Shown here: piece by piece, positions 54,583 through 63,710 of the stretch | Numbering within the stretch: the stretch's first letter is position 1 | Layout of the letters: the number at the start of each line of letters is the position of its first letter | Assembly (NCBI RefSeq): GCF_026391055.1 | Contig: NZ_JAPLET010000016.1 | Location: 45,526 to 109,525 of the forward strand | Direction: 5' to 3' | DNA: 64,000 nucleotides | Source of the DNA: Spirosoma sp. | GTDB taxonomy: Bacteria > Bacteroidota > Bacteroidia > Cytophagales > Spirosomataceae | The notes under the pieces: generated by a model | Database searches by the model: none | Told to the model about the DNA's origin: nothing | What the model saw: only the letters and a program-made list of their open reading frames with translations | Made by a program: the position numbers and the translations under genes

Positions 54583-54744
54583 TAAATTCGCTGTATACGC
54601 TCGGTTCTTACTTCGTTAGAAACCTCCCGACAGAAGTTTGTCTGGAAACCAACGAATTTGGCGAATACTCTGTTTAATAGATGCAGAGAAAAGATTAAAC
54701 AAAATTCACTTATCTTCGTTGATAGTTTATTAATTGTTGCGACC

Positions 54745-55620
54745 ATGAGTACGTATTCAATCAGAGATTTAGAGCAGTTGTCTGGCATTAAAGCCCATAC
54801 CCTACGCATCTGGGAACAACGCTACGCGATTTTGACGCCAGATCGAAGCGATACCAACATTCGTTCTTACGGTGATGAGGACCTCAAGCGTGTTCTGAAT
54901 ATTTCGCTGTTAAAAGATCATGGATACAAAATTTCGGAGATCGCGAAGCTGTCGTCAGAAGAACTGAGCAATGAAGTCGTGAAAATTTCCGAACGGCAGC
55001 TCAATTACCCGGATCAGATTCATGCCCTGACGATCTCGATGCTTGATCTGAGCGAAGATCGATTCGAAAAAATTATCAATACCAATATCAGTCAGTTCGG
55101 TTTCGAGAATACGATGATCAACATCGTTTACCCATTTCTAAGCCGTATTGGTACGCTCTGGCTCACGGGTTCTGTAGGCCCGGCACAGGAGCACTTTATC
55201 ACGAACCTGATCCGGCAGAAACTGATTGTTGCTATTGACGGATTATCTGCCACTACACCGAGTAACGGCAAAAAGTATATGCTCTTCCTGCCGGAAGGCG
55301 AATTCCACGAGATCAGCCTTTTATTTGCGCATTACATCATTCGCTGCCGTGCTAACAAGGTGATTTACCTGGGTCAGAGCATGCCCTTCAATGAACTGGT
55401 ATTTGCCCACTCGTTGTATAAACCGGATTGTATTTTCTCGGTCATTACATCGGTGCCCTCCAACCATGAAGTGCAGCCCTATGTCGATCGACTGGCAAAG
55501 GCTTTTCCTGATTCACAAATTCTGTTAACAGGTTATCAGGTGGTGGGGCAGGACATCGAGACGCCGGAAAATACCCGCATCGTCAACCAAATCAATGATT
55601 TGATGCGCCTTGCCAGCTAG
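54745..55620 (+). CDS. MerR family regulator with cobalamin-binding-like C-terminal domain
   Basis: The 291-residue protein has a MerR DNA-binding domain (about 1-75, YSIRDLEQLSGIKAHTLRIW), a helical cap domain with Trp about 139 and GPAQEHFITNLI, and a Rossmann-like domain (about 175-290). This is the CarH/LitR layout, in which cobalamin makes the protein light-sensitive. The cobalamin motif DxHxxG appears here as ExHxxS (EFHEIS, His about 188), so the axial His is kept but two residues differ. Cobalamin binding is therefore uncertain. No carotenoid genes are nearby. Confidence 0.85.
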   Translation: MSTYSIRDLEQLSGIKAHTLRIWEQRYAILTPDRSDTNIRSYGDEDLKRVLNISLLKDHGYKISEIAKLSSEELSNEVVKISERQLNYPDQIHALTISMLDLSEDRFEKIINTNISQFGFENTMINIVYPFLSRIGTLWLTGSVGPAQEHFITNLIRQKLIVAIDGLSATTPSNGKKYMLFLPEGEFHEISLLFAHYIIRCRANKVIYLGQSMPFNELVFAHSLYKPDCIFSVITSVPSNHEVQPYVDRLAKAFPDSQILLTGYQVVGQDIETPENTRIVNQINDLMRLAS

Positions 55621-56592
55621 TCAGGCATTCGTCAAACGCTGGGCAAACCAAAGTGCGCGCCGTTCGGCATAGGTATACGGGTCGCGAACCAGTTGAAAAC
55701 CAACATGACCACCCGTACGAGGTGTTTCCAGAAAAATATGCGGATGAACTTTTGCTAATGCTTCAGGCGAGCATTCTGCCGAAAGTAGTGGATCGTTCTG
55801 GGCATTGAGCAGCAATGTAGGCACTGCAATATCCGGCATGAAATTAACGGCCGACGCTTGGGTGTAAAAATCGTCAGCATCGCGGTAATTGTTCACCGGG
55901 GCTGAAAAGAACTCATCGAAATCTTTCCACTGTTTCACCTGTCGGATCTTGCTCATGTCCAGCCGCCCAGGATACATCTGCGCCTTCCGGGAAATTTTAA
56001 CCAGCAATTTTTTCATAAAGCGATTCCGGTAAAACCGGTTCGATGGGCGGTCGAGCAGACAGGCGCTGGCACCTAAATCCGTTGGCGCCGAGATCGCAAT
56101 ACCACCTTTGATTGCTTTGGAAAGCTGATTTCCGTGCACTCCGAGGTATTTAAGTGTGATGTTGCCGCCCATACTGTAACCAACGAGAATAAGCTCCTGG
56201 TACCGTTTTGCTTGAAGCGCATGATCTATCACTTCGCCAAAGTCCCCAATTTCGCCATGATTATACAGGCGGAAAGCCTGGTTCATCTCACCACTACACG
56301 ACCGGCAGTTCCAGGCGAGAACATCGTAGTTGTGCTGGGCGAATAACTTGGCCGTTCCCAGAATGTATTGTCGGTTACTGTCCCCTTCCAGGCCGTGGGT
56401 GAGTATTACCAGCCGCTTCTGTCCCTGCTTAATCCAGTCCAGGTCAACAAAATCACCATCGGTCAGTATCAGGCGTTCGCGCTCATAGGAGATTCCGGTC
56501 ACTGCGCGTGTCAGGCTGGGAATGATGGTTTGCAAATGGCCATTGTATTGATAAGCGGGCGGTCCGGAATAAGGCGAATGAATGAGCGGCAT
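55621..56592 (-). CDS. YheT-like alpha/beta hydrolase
   Basis: The 323-residue protein has YQYNGHLQTIIPSL near the N-terminus, LVILTHGLEGDSNRQYI, WNCRSCSGEMN, the nucleophile elbow VGYSMGGN (Ser about 140) and GGHVGF with the catalytic His near the C-terminus, the pattern of YheT/ABHD-type hydrolases of poorly known substrate. The ATG giving MPLIHSPYSG is preferred to one 14 codons upstream. Its stop codon directly abuts that of the convergent MerR gene with no base between. Confidence 0.9.
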   Translation of the reverse strand: MPLIHSPYSGPPAYQYNGHLQTIIPSLTRAVTGISYERERLILTDGDFVDLDWIKQGQKRLVILTHGLEGDSNRQYILGTAKLFAQHNYDVLAWNCRSCSGEMNQAFRLYNHGEIGDFGEVIDHALQAKRYQELILVGYSMGGNITLKYLGVHGNQLSKAIKGGIAISAPTDLGASACLLDRPSNRFYRNRFMKKLLVKISRKAQMYPGRLDMSKIRQVKQWKDFDEFFSAPVNNYRDADDFYTQASAVNFMPDIAVPTLLLNAQNDPLLSAECSPEALAKVHPHIFLETPRTGGHVGFQLVRDPYTYAERRALWFAQRLTNA

Positions 56593-56645
56593 ATTAACCA
56601 AACAACGAATACATTTACGGTGTTGTTTCACCACATCTTATAGTT

Positions 56646-57089
56646 ATGCAGTTTGCCAAATATATATCTGTCGTTATTGCCAGCACCATAAAATTTGTGG
56701 GCGGGCCAATCTCAGGTGCAGCACTGGGCTTAGGCTGGCTGGAAACAACAGTATGTACGGCACTGGGCATGATGATCAGCGTAGTGATCGTTACGTTTGC
56801 CGGAGCAGCTTTACAAACTCTGCTGCAACGCTACCGAAAACAGCCCCCCAAACGCTTTACCAAACGCACCCGCATGGCTATCCGTATCTGGAAACGCTCC
56901 GGCCTGGCGGGTATCGCCTTTCTGACACCCCTTATTCTTACGCCAATTGGCGGTACCATTCTGGCTCTGTCGTTTGGGGTTAAACGCGGACAGGTGGTGC
57001 TGTATATGCTCGTCAGCGCCCTGGTGTGGGCCATCGTGCAAACACTCGCTTTTTATCAGATTCCGGGCCTTAAAGGCATGTTCAACTAG
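56646..57089 (+). CDS. Small integral membrane protein of unknown function
   Basis: The 147-residue protein has about four hydrophobic segments (about 5-22, 30-58, 85-108 and 112-138) split by a very basic loop (LLQRYRKQPPKRFTKRTRMA). The segment LTPIGGTILALSFG recalls small export or SNARE-associated membrane proteins, but the match is too short to name a family. It is divergent from the hydrolase gene, and the cupin gene follows 44 bases downstream. Confidence 0.7.
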   Translation: MQFAKYISVVIASTIKFVGGPISGAALGLGWLETTVCTALGMMISVVIVTFAGAALQTLLQRYRKQPPKRFTKRTRMAIRIWKRSGLAGIAFLTPLILTPIGGTILALSFGVKRGQVVLYMLVSALVWAIVQTLAFYQIPGLKGMFN

Positions 57090-57133
57090 CAGACTATTGT
57101 ATAAACCGCTTGAATTCAGTAGCCACCCTATCC

Positions 57134-57895
57134 ATGAAATCCATCCTGCTCTTCTGGGTGTTTGTTCTGTTTACCCGCTCGGCCTTTCCGCAGGCTGTTC
57201 TATCAACCGTCTTTTCTTATAGCCATTCCGCTGTTTCTGTACAGACTGGTCATGAAGAACGAACCTTAGCCGAAGGTACCACCCGTGATTTCCCCCACTT
57301 CCTGATTCAGGCAATAACCCTGGAGGCCAATCAGCCCGCTCAGCCTGTCCAGCAACTCGATGAGGAAGTGATGCTGCTCGTCAGATCGGGTGAATTAACG
57401 CTGCTACTTGGAGGAAAGCATAAAAACCTGGTGCCCGGTAGCGTCGTTATGATTATGCCCGGCGATGACTACCGGGTTGACAACAAGTCCAGTCAGCCCC
57501 TTACCTATTACCTGATACGCTACACGTCCAACGAAATGCCCGATCTGGATTTATACAGGCTATTGGGTGGTTCATTCTGGGCCGACTGGCGGGAGATTGC
57601 CCCGACCACCAATCAACACGGGAGTAGCCACAAGCTGTCGCCCTACCCGACCATCATGAGCGACCGTGTAGCCATAGAGTTTGTGAGCGTCAATGCGGGT
57701 ATGGCAGGACAGACGGTTCACAGGCACCGGGCGGCCGAACTCCTACTCATCCTGGATAATCCGGTTCATGTGCCTATCGACGGGGCGCAAAAAGAGGCAC
57801 AGGCCGGCGACCTTATCTTTATCGAATCGGATGTAGAGCACGGCATTAATCCGGCCCGTTCGGAAGGCTGCAGCTATGTATCTGTCCTGTTTTAG
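57134..57895 (+). CDS. Exported double-cupin protein
   Basis: The 253-residue protein has a signal peptide (SILLFWVFVLFTRSAFPQA) and two cupin barrels: about 55-150 (EVMLLVRSGELTLLLGGKH, PGSVVMIMPGDDYRV) and about 165-253 (HRHRAAELLLIL, AGDLIFIESDVEHGI). The second barrel keeps several His and Glu residues that could hold a metal (HRHRAAE, EHG), while the first does not. Binding or isomerase roles are equally possible. The ATG at 57134 gives the better signal than an earlier in-frame codon. Confidence 0.82.
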   Translation: MKSILLFWVFVLFTRSAFPQAVLSTVFSYSHSAVSVQTGHEERTLAEGTTRDFPHFLIQAITLEANQPAQPVQQLDEEVMLLVRSGELTLLLGGKHKNLVPGSVVMIMPGDDYRVDNKSSQPLTYYLIRYTSNEMPDLDLYRLLGGSFWADWREIAPTTNQHGSSHKLSPYPTIMSDRVAIEFVSVNAGMAGQTVHRHRAAELLLILDNPVHVPIDGAQKEAQAGDLIFIESDVEHGINPARSEGCSYVSVLF

Positions 57896-57966
57896 CGCCT
57901 GACGTTGTGCAGGATAGGAATCATCACCCTTTTTGTATCAACCACGCTGGTTCAAACCATCGGTCG

Positions 57967-58737
57967 TTACCGGCTAACGGTCTGGGGTACGGATGCGGGT
58001 GTTTTTTTACGAAAGTCCCCCTGCGAGAAGTACTTTTCGATCAGGCAGTACATCAGGATAAAGAAATAGCGACTACCCATTTCTTTAATTTTTAGCTTCG
58101 ATTCGCCGTATTTCCGGTTGGTCCAGCTATTGGGAACGACATCAAACGTATAACCCCGGACAATGGCCTTCAGGGGCAACTCAACGGTGAGGTTGAAATG
58201 GGGGGACAGAAACGGCTTGACACCTTCGATGGTCTCCCGTCGATAAAGTTTGAAAGCGTTTGTAGTATCGTTGTATTTGATACCCATTACCATCCGGACA
58301 ATAAAGTTGGCAATCCGGTTAATGAATTTTTTCAGGGGGGGGTAATCAATTACTTTCCCGCCTTTTATCCATCGTGAGCCAAACACAGCGTCGACACCCG
58401 TATCCAGCATTTTGTTGTAGAACAGTACCAGGTCTTCAGGATCGTCTGAAAGATCAGCCATGAAGACAGCCACACAATCGCCCGAGAAACGCTCCAATCC
58501 ATAGCGAACGGCATATCCGAACCCATTGGGACCCGGGTTGGTATAATAAACCAGCGTTGGAATTTCAGTAGCAGCTAACTGCTCCAATGTTTTCAGCGTA
58601 CCATCCTTCGAATTGTCGTTTGTCACGCAGATTTCGTGGGGAATGCCATGTTTCGCCAGCGTCTGGTAGAGCGATCGAAGAGTTGGCGGCAACGACTCTT
58701 CCTCATTATAGGCAGGTATGACAACGCTTAATTTCAT
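57967..58737 (-). CDS. GT2 glycosyltransferase, dolichol-phosphate-mannose synthase type
   Basis: The 256-residue protein begins MKLSVVIPAYNEEESLPPTL and has VTNDNSKDGT, NGFGYAVRYG and ADLSDDPEDL, a variant of the nucleotide-sugar-binding acidic motif, then GSRWIKGG. This is the layout of GT2 enzymes that transfer a sugar from a nucleotide donor to a polyprenyl phosphate. There are no C-terminal membrane helices. The ATG at 58737 is chosen; a TTG six bases earlier is possible. A minus-strand TATTTTTG ends 4 bases before the ATG, which would make the message nearly leaderless. Confidence 0.88.
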   Translation of the reverse strand: MKLSVVIPAYNEEESLPPTLRSLYQTLAKHGIPHEICVTNDNSKDGTLKTLEQLAATEIPTLVYYTNPGPNGFGYAVRYGLERFSGDCVAVFMADLSDDPEDLVLFYNKMLDTGVDAVFGSRWIKGGKVIDYPPLKKFINRIANFIVRMVMGIKYNDTTNAFKLYRRETIEGVKPFLSPHFNLTVELPLKAIVRGYTFDVVPNSWTNRKYGESKLKIKEMGSRYFFILMYCLIEKYFSQGDFRKKTPASVPQTVSR

Positions 58738-58767
58738 ACACAAAAATAGAAATAACAGTTGGTAAAG

Positions 58768-59742
58768 CTAAACTTTGGGTTTCCAATGATCGGCTACATC
58801 AGGAACGGCCTGCCGAATGCGGGATAGTACATCAGACGATAGCGGCCCCAACTCTTCGGCCCGGCGATTGGCAGCGACCTGCCGCTCGTTCCGCATACCG
58901 GGAATAACTACGCCAATAGCTTCATTGGATAAACTGAATCGTAAGGCAGAAATTGCCATTCCACCGGGCTGATCGTCTAAAAAAGCCAGTTTACGAATAG
59001 ACTCAAGGAGCCAGTTCCGGTCACGCTCGGGCAGATAATGCCGGTACTGATCGGCCGGAAAAACGGGGTCCTGTGTCAGATAAGCCGGGTTCAGAAAACC
59101 GGAAGCCAGCGGTACCCGCCCGATAAAAAAATACTGGCTTGCATTGGGACCAATGAAGAGAAGATCCTCGGCCCGGCGGTCCAGCGCATTGTAGATCACT
59201 TCTAATACACTGCCAAAGCCAGCCTCCATAACGCGCCTGGCGCCGTACACCGACCGGGAACTAACCCCATACGAACGAATTTTTCCCGCCTGCACCAGAT
59301 CCTCAAACGGTTTCGGGTCGTAGACTGACCAGTCGAAGGCATCCGGTGGGCTATGCAATAGCAGCACGTCGAGCGTATCGACACCCAGCCGACGCAGACT
59401 GGCATCTACGGCTTCGGTCATATAGGCTGCGCTATAGTCCTGTATGGGTTGTCCCTCAGACGTTTGCAGGTTACCGAATTTGGTACAAATCAGGGCGTTT
59501 GCCGCTGACTTCTGTATAAACGCTTCATGCAGTATAGTTTCGGCCTGTCCCCGGCCATAGCTATCAGCTGTATCGAAGAAGTTTATTCCCTCATCCAGGG
59601 CGGCATGTACGGCGCGGATGGCCTCCGTTTTGTCAACTCCACCCCAGCCTGTCGGGTTGCCGTTTACGACGTTGGGACCGCCAAACTGCCAGGTACCAAA
59701 CCCCAGTCGGGATGTAAGCTGCTCGTTTATGGATTCAGGCAT
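58768..59742 (-). CDS. Aldo/keto reductase
   Basis: The 324-residue protein has the family tetrad: Asp and Tyr in NFFDTADSYGRGQAE, Lys in ICTKFGN and His in LLLHSPP. It also has GFGTWQFGG near the start and the cofactor-binding IPGMRNERQVAANRRA near the end. It could reduce a keto-sugar or aldehyde; its location among glycosyltransferase genes favours a sugar intermediate. The ATG giving MPESINEQLTS is chosen over a start 17 codons earlier, which would read through the hairpin at 59757. Confidence 0.88.
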   Translation of the reverse strand: MPESINEQLTSRLGFGTWQFGGPNVVNGNPTGWGGVDKTEAIRAVHAALDEGINFFDTADSYGRGQAETILHEAFIQKSAANALICTKFGNLQTSEGQPIQDYSAAYMTEAVDASLRRLGVDTLDVLLLHSPPDAFDWSVYDPKPFEDLVQAGKIRSYGVSSRSVYGARRVMEAGFGSVLEVIYNALDRRAEDLLFIGPNASQYFFIGRVPLASGFLNPAYLTQDPVFPADQYRHYLPERDRNWLLESIRKLAFLDDQPGGMAISALRFSLSNEAIGVVIPGMRNERQVAANRRAEELGPLSSDVLSRIRQAVPDVADHWKPKV

Positions 59743-59756
59743 AAGTAAGTAATGAA

Positions 59757-59816
59757 ACAGTCTGGTTGTCCTTAAGCCATCGACCAAAGTCAACTGCTTA
59801 AGGATAACCAGACTGT
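59757..59816. repeat. 21-bp near-perfect inverted repeat upstream of the aldo/keto reductase
   Basis: ACAGTCTGGTTGTCCTTAAG continues to 59777 and pairs with 59796-59816 at 20 of 21 positions, around an 18-base loop. It lies between two minus-strand genes, 15 bases from the aldo/keto reductase ATG. Confidence 0.85.
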
Positions 59817-59891
59817 AATTAGTCTGAAAAGCGCTTTCTCTTCCGGCGATTATGGTCGACTTAAGGGAAATGTCTTATTCAGGAAATGGGA

Positions 59892-60680
59892 TCAATAAAC
59901 AGCGTCGGCGGCTGGCGTGATGATGATTTTTCCTTTGATCAGGCTGCGCTGACCCGGATATTCGGCAAAGAACGCGTTCCGGCCGTGCAACACCCGATCA
60001 TCGTGAAAGAAAACGGCTTCGCCTTTCTGCAGTTGAACCGGTAAAATAACACCGGCATTCATGATCCGCGACTCCAGAAACTGGTGAAAACGCTCGCAGA
60101 GGTCCAGCACTTCCGGCGTATTCTCCTCCCGCGACAGGCAGAAGTAATTCCAGTTGGCCAGATAGCCTTCGCCATCTTTGTCAATGATTTTCCGAACCTT
60201 CCGGGCACCACCTTTGGCGTGAATAACATCGGTAGCCATCAGTTCTTCCAGCAGGGCTTCTTCCCCATCCAGCTTCATACACTCAACCAGATCGGGCAGG
60301 TCGAAGAACGTAGTGGCTCCGCCTATTTTAGCTCTGGAAGCACAGTAGAAAAAGTTTACAGCCTCTTCGCCACCCAGCTCAACGTACGAATCATCCGTAT
60401 GCATGGGCTGACGCGTGTTGCTGGAGCGGTAACGGTCCGGAATCTGCGGGTCGTAGGTAATGTCGATCCAACGATTTCCGGTCATTTTACCGGTGGCAAG
60501 GTCTTCGTCGGCGGCATGGATGCGGCCAATCGTCTCAGACAGTTTGCTGTAAAAATCGTGTACTGGCAAGTCTTCGCGAAAGCCCGACAGAAAAACCAGC
60601 TTGTTATTCTGAACGGCTTCTTTCACGTTCTGAATCGTTTCTTCCGGCGTAGTATAGACAACTTGCTGAAAAAAATTCAT
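59892..60680 (-). CDS. TauD/TfdA-type iron- and 2-oxoglutarate-dependent oxygenase
   Basis: The 262-residue protein has the facial triad in PMHTDDSYV (His 94, Asp 96) and DDRVLHGRNAFF (His 232), and a likely 2-oxoglutarate-binding Arg 245 in GQRSLIKG, the standard jelly-roll order. The family hydroxylates or desaturates small molecules. The substrate cannot be told. It sits between a GT2 gene and an aldo/keto reductase gene on the same strand, which suggests modification of a sugar or lipid-linked intermediate. Confidence 0.85.
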   Translation of the reverse strand: MNFFQQVVYTTPEETIQNVKEAVQNNKLVFLSGFREDLPVHDFYSKLSETIGRIHAADEDLATGKMTGNRWIDITYDPQIPDRYRSSNTRQPMHTDDSYVELGGEEAVNFFYCASRAKIGGATTFFDLPDLVECMKLDGEEALLEELMATDVIHAKGGARKVRKIIDKDGEGYLANWNYFCLSREENTPEVLDLCERFHQFLESRIMNAGVILPVQLQKGEAVFFHDDRVLHGRNAFFAEYPGQRSLIKGKIIITPAADAVY

Positions 60681-60756
60681 AGCCTTTTTAGTTTCGTTAT
60701 TTGTTCACAAAATAGAAAAAGTCAAACGGTTACCCAAATACGTGTAACCCAACTGA

Positions 60757-61725
60757 TCAATTATTTAGAATACGGTGTAGGCCAATGGCTACCGTTCCGT
60801 AAGCACGCTGTAAAACAGGTGGCGTTAAATAGTCATAAATGACTGATTTCAAGTCAACCCAGTTTGGTTTTGCCAAGTTATAATAGCGAAAAGCGAGCCG
60901 TACTTTTGCAAAATAAGAATCACGAAACTGCTTGCTTCTCAGCATCATCCGATAATATCGGGCTATATTTTTTTTCAATAAGCCGTCGTAACGGTAGTCC
61001 AGCTCGCGGTTGATATTCGAGTACATATCAATTCGGTTTTGCAGGAAAACAGCATCGTCGTACTTATCGGAATAGCTGGTACCATTACTGTTTTTCCGAT
61101 AAACCGACATAAGATCGGGTATATACCCTATTTTACCCATCTTGGCCTTCAGGATCAGCCGGGGGATGTCACCGCTAACCGATTCGCTAAACCAGGCCGG
61201 ATACTCTTTGATTGAGTTTCGATACATGGTACTCGACGTAGCCATGAACCAGATTTCGTCTTCGCCAATCAGATCCTCAATGGTGTAAAACGGCTTTGTG
61301 TCGGGGCCGTTCAGCACATGCGACGGACTGCCATCTTCGTAGGTAATCAACGCATTGTGGAAAACCATCGAATAATCCGGATGGGCATCGAGCAAATCGG
61401 CCTGCTTCTGAATTTTAAGCGGGTCGGTAAAATAATCGTCACCATCCATCAGGGCATAATATTCACCTTTGGCCTGCTTCAGCGTTTCCAGAAAATTAAT
61501 CCCCCCGTTCTTACCCATGTTACGCGGGTGTAATATACCGCGTACCAGACCAGGATGCTGGCGTTCATATTCCTGAATAATTTCCCTTGTTCCATCCTTC
61601 GAGAAATCATCGCCAACCAGGATTTCAATTGGAAACGTAGTTTGTTGAGCCAGCGCACTATCGATGGCCTGACGGATGAAATTCTGCTGATTATAAGTAA
61701 TAATCAGAACGCTTACTTTCGGCAT
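60757..61725 (-). CDS. GT2 family glycosyltransferase
   Basis: The 322-residue protein begins KVSVLIITYNQQNFIRQAID and has EILVGDDFSKDGT, the metal-binding ALMDGDDYFTD and a C-terminal helical region rich in Tyr and Arg. GT-A enzymes of this kind build repeat units of polysaccharides. The donor and acceptor are unknown. It lies in the minus-strand glycan-like cluster with 75 bases to the upstream TauD gene end and 70 bases to the oxygenase-like gene on its other side. Confidence 0.9.
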   Translation of the reverse strand: MPKVSVLIITYNQQNFIRQAIDSALAQQTTFPIEILVGDDFSKDGTREIIQEYERQHPGLVRGILHPRNMGKNGGINFLETLKQAKGEYYALMDGDDYFTDPLKIQKQADLLDAHPDYSMVFHNALITYEDGSPSHVLNGPDTKPFYTIEDLIGEDEIWFMATSSTMYRNSIKEYPAWFSESVSGDIPRLILKAKMGKIGYIPDLMSVYRKNSNGTSYSDKYDDAVFLQNRIDMYSNINRELDYRYDGLLKKNIARYYRMMLRSKQFRDSYFAKVRLAFRYYNLAKPNWVDLKSVIYDYLTPPVLQRAYGTVAIGLHRILNN

Positions 61726-61795
61726 AAAGAACGGGGAGTCAATCAGTTTTGGCAGACGCTACTGTATAGCATTTCCCAAAACCGTGAACTAAGCA

Positions 61796-62620
61796 TTAAA
61801 CCGCAACTTCAGAGGAAGTGTTTTTGGCCGTTTGAATATGAGCTTTCCAGCCCTGCGGTTCATCTTTATCGGCGGGTTTTGCCCAGGGGTCATAGAAAGG
61901 CAAAATAGCCACCCAACGTCCGGCTGGATCGTCCCAACTGAAACGGTCGGCAAAACTCGATGGGCTAACCCAGTGCGGCAGATCATACCGGAACAGAATG
62001 ATGTCGCCCATATCCTGGAAGCCTTCTGTCTCAACAATGTGGTCGTTGATAACATAGCCGGTTCCGCCCGATGTGTAGTCTTTTCCGTACTGATTCAGGG
62101 CCAGAATGGTGCCCACCTTCTGCGGATTGAGCGGGTGCCAGTGGCGCCCAAAGAAACTGCCACCCAGTGGGTAATGCGTTACCTGTGGATGGAAATATGG
62201 CTGGCCTTTATGAATTCCATATTCTTCGGTGTTGCCGGTCAGGTCGTTCCAGAATTGCCGCATTGGGTTAAAAACGCTCAGCAGTGTTTGCTTCATCGAC
62301 TCGTCGAGGTCCAGAATGGCATCGAAGGTATGGTCGTGAAACAACTGGGGCGCCTGCTGGATTTTAGCGATGTGCAGACGCTGTTTATGCTGGTTGTTAT
62401 CAAATGTATCCGGTCCCTCGGCCAGCGGGGTTGTGTCGGCCCAGGCGCGGGTAGTAGCAATGACGCTACGGAGCGTATTTTCCGGGATACCGGTTCTGAT
62501 AATAACGATGTTTGGTTCGTTGACCAACCGCATCACCTCCTCATAAGGAACTTCAGGAACGATCCGTCCATCCTTAAATTCGGCGTCAACTTTTATCAGG
62601 TATTTTGCAACTTCTTTCAT
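61796..62620 (-). CDS. Jelly-roll oxygenase-like protein with an HxH metal motif
   Basis: The 274-residue protein looks like an iron/2-oxoglutarate oxygenase in order: YPLGGSFFGRHWHPL with His 160 and His 162 where HxD or HxE is expected, GGTGYVIND, DMGDIILFRYDLPHWVSP with the distal His 216, and GRWVAILPF with Arg 235 at the 2-oxoglutarate position. If this assignment holds, the carboxylate ligand is replaced by His, giving a three-His site. A plain hydroxylase with an unusual ligand set and a non-metal relative are both possible. It is in a run of glycan-type genes. Confidence 0.6.
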   Translation of the reverse strand: MKEVAKYLIKVDAEFKDGRIVPEVPYEEVMRLVNEPNIVIIRTGIPENTLRSVIATTRAWADTTPLAEGPDTFDNNQHKQRLHIAKIQQAPQLFHDHTFDAILDLDESMKQTLLSVFNPMRQFWNDLTGNTEEYGIHKGQPYFHPQVTHYPLGGSFFGRHWHPLNPQKVGTILALNQYGKDYTSGGTGYVINDHIVETEGFQDMGDIILFRYDLPHWVSPSSFADRFSWDDPAGRWVAILPFYDPWAKPADKDEPQGWKAHIQTAKNTSSEVAV

Positions 62621-62732
62621 AAAAGAAAACTTGTCAATGCGCGATTTTCGCTGCTGTTGTCAATTGTTTAATTTTTGTCACAAAGTAGGGTGGTATCCGG
62701 AGATAATACAACGCGTCGTTTATTGATTCTGA

Positions 62733-63680
62733 TCAACTCCCTGGCTGATTTGCGTAGCCAAATCCCGATGCACCAAACCCGTTTCCGTTATATAACATGA
62801 TCCACTGGCTCTGGTGTTTGAAAATATGGCAATAGTCCATCATGACTGAGTCCCAGCCCTCTGCCGACCGTTCTATACCGGCAAGTTCATCTTTCCGCTC
62901 CCAGCTTATGCCATCTTTCGACTCGGCGTAACCGATCCGATAGCTCCGTTCAACATCGGTGCGGTAGTTGGTTGCGTTGCGGTACGAAAAGTACATTTTA
63001 TACAAATCACCGTCTTTGTACACCGTTGGCCGGCCAATGGCATCCGTGAACTCGTCGTAACCTACGCACACATGCCCCGTACGTTTCCAGTCGATACCAT
63101 CTTCCGATTCCGCATACTTGACATCGTAGAACGGCTCGGGATGCCCGTCGATCACCTCTATTTTGGTGCAGGACAGGTACCACATCCGCCAGCGAACAGA
63201 GCCGTCGAGTTGCTCCTCCCGCATCACGCAGGGCTGCGCTATCCAGACCTGATCGTAGATAGAGCGGTCGAGCAAAGGGCCCGTATACTTACGCTCAAAC
63301 GTTAAGCCGCCATCCCGACTAATGGCTAACCCAATAGCAAGTCGATAGCTGGCCGTTTCGCTTTTGTTCCAGCCGGTATAGTACAGCCAGATTTCATCAC
63401 CTACAGGTAAAAACCAGGATGGCATAGTTCCGGTTTCGTCAAACATACCAACAGCCCCTTTCTGTAAACAGGGCTTGTCGTGTACATACGTTACTTCCGA
63501 CAGATTATCCGGATTCAGCTCAACAAACGATACAGCTGATGCACTGTGCTCGTCGCGGGTAGAAAAATAAACCCGCACTTTGTCCTGCATCGGGAAACCA
63601 AAGGGAACCTGTGCGTGAGTACGGCTGAACGGTTTTGACCCATCGGGCTTATAAACCAGTCCTTTTTTATGCCAAGTCAT
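62733..63680 (-). CDS. Five-bladed propeller protein of the GH43/GH130-like type
   Basis: The 315-residue protein contains repeated blades such as VRVYFSTRDEH, EIWLYYTGWNK, WRMWYLSC, YKMYFSYRN and QWIMLYNGNGFG, with AISRDGGLTF, AESEDGIDWKRT and AESKDGISWERK turns, the pattern of GH43, GH32 or GH130 five-bladed propellers. No signal peptide is seen, so it probably works in the cytoplasm, perhaps as a phosphorylase or synthesis-linked enzyme rather than a digesting hydrolase. The catalytic acids cannot be assigned with confidence. Confidence 0.78.
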   Translation of the reverse strand: MTWHKKGLVYKPDGSKPFSRTHAQVPFGFPMQDKVRVYFSTRDEHSASAVSFVELNPDNLSEVTYVHDKPCLQKGAVGMFDETGTMPSWFLPVGDEIWLYYTGWNKSETASYRLAIGLAISRDGGLTFERKYTGPLLDRSIYDQVWIAQPCVMREEQLDGSVRWRMWYLSCTKIEVIDGHPEPFYDVKYAESEDGIDWKRTGHVCVGYDEFTDAIGRPTVYKDGDLYKMYFSYRNATNYRTDVERSYRIGYAESKDGISWERKDELAGIERSAEGWDSVMMDYCHIFKHQSQWIMLYNGNGFGASGFGYANQPGS

Positions 63681-63710
63681 TGAATTCAGATCTTATAGTA
63701 GTTAAGCCTA

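Noticed and set aside
60084..60842. Open frame of 252 codons on the plus strand
   Set aside because: It is antisense to the TauD-type oxygenase gene and the end of the GT2 gene, both well supported. The translation has no family features.
61832..62671. Open frame of 279 codons on the plus strand
   Set aside because: It is antisense to the HxH oxygenase-like gene, whose translation has a consistent domain pattern.
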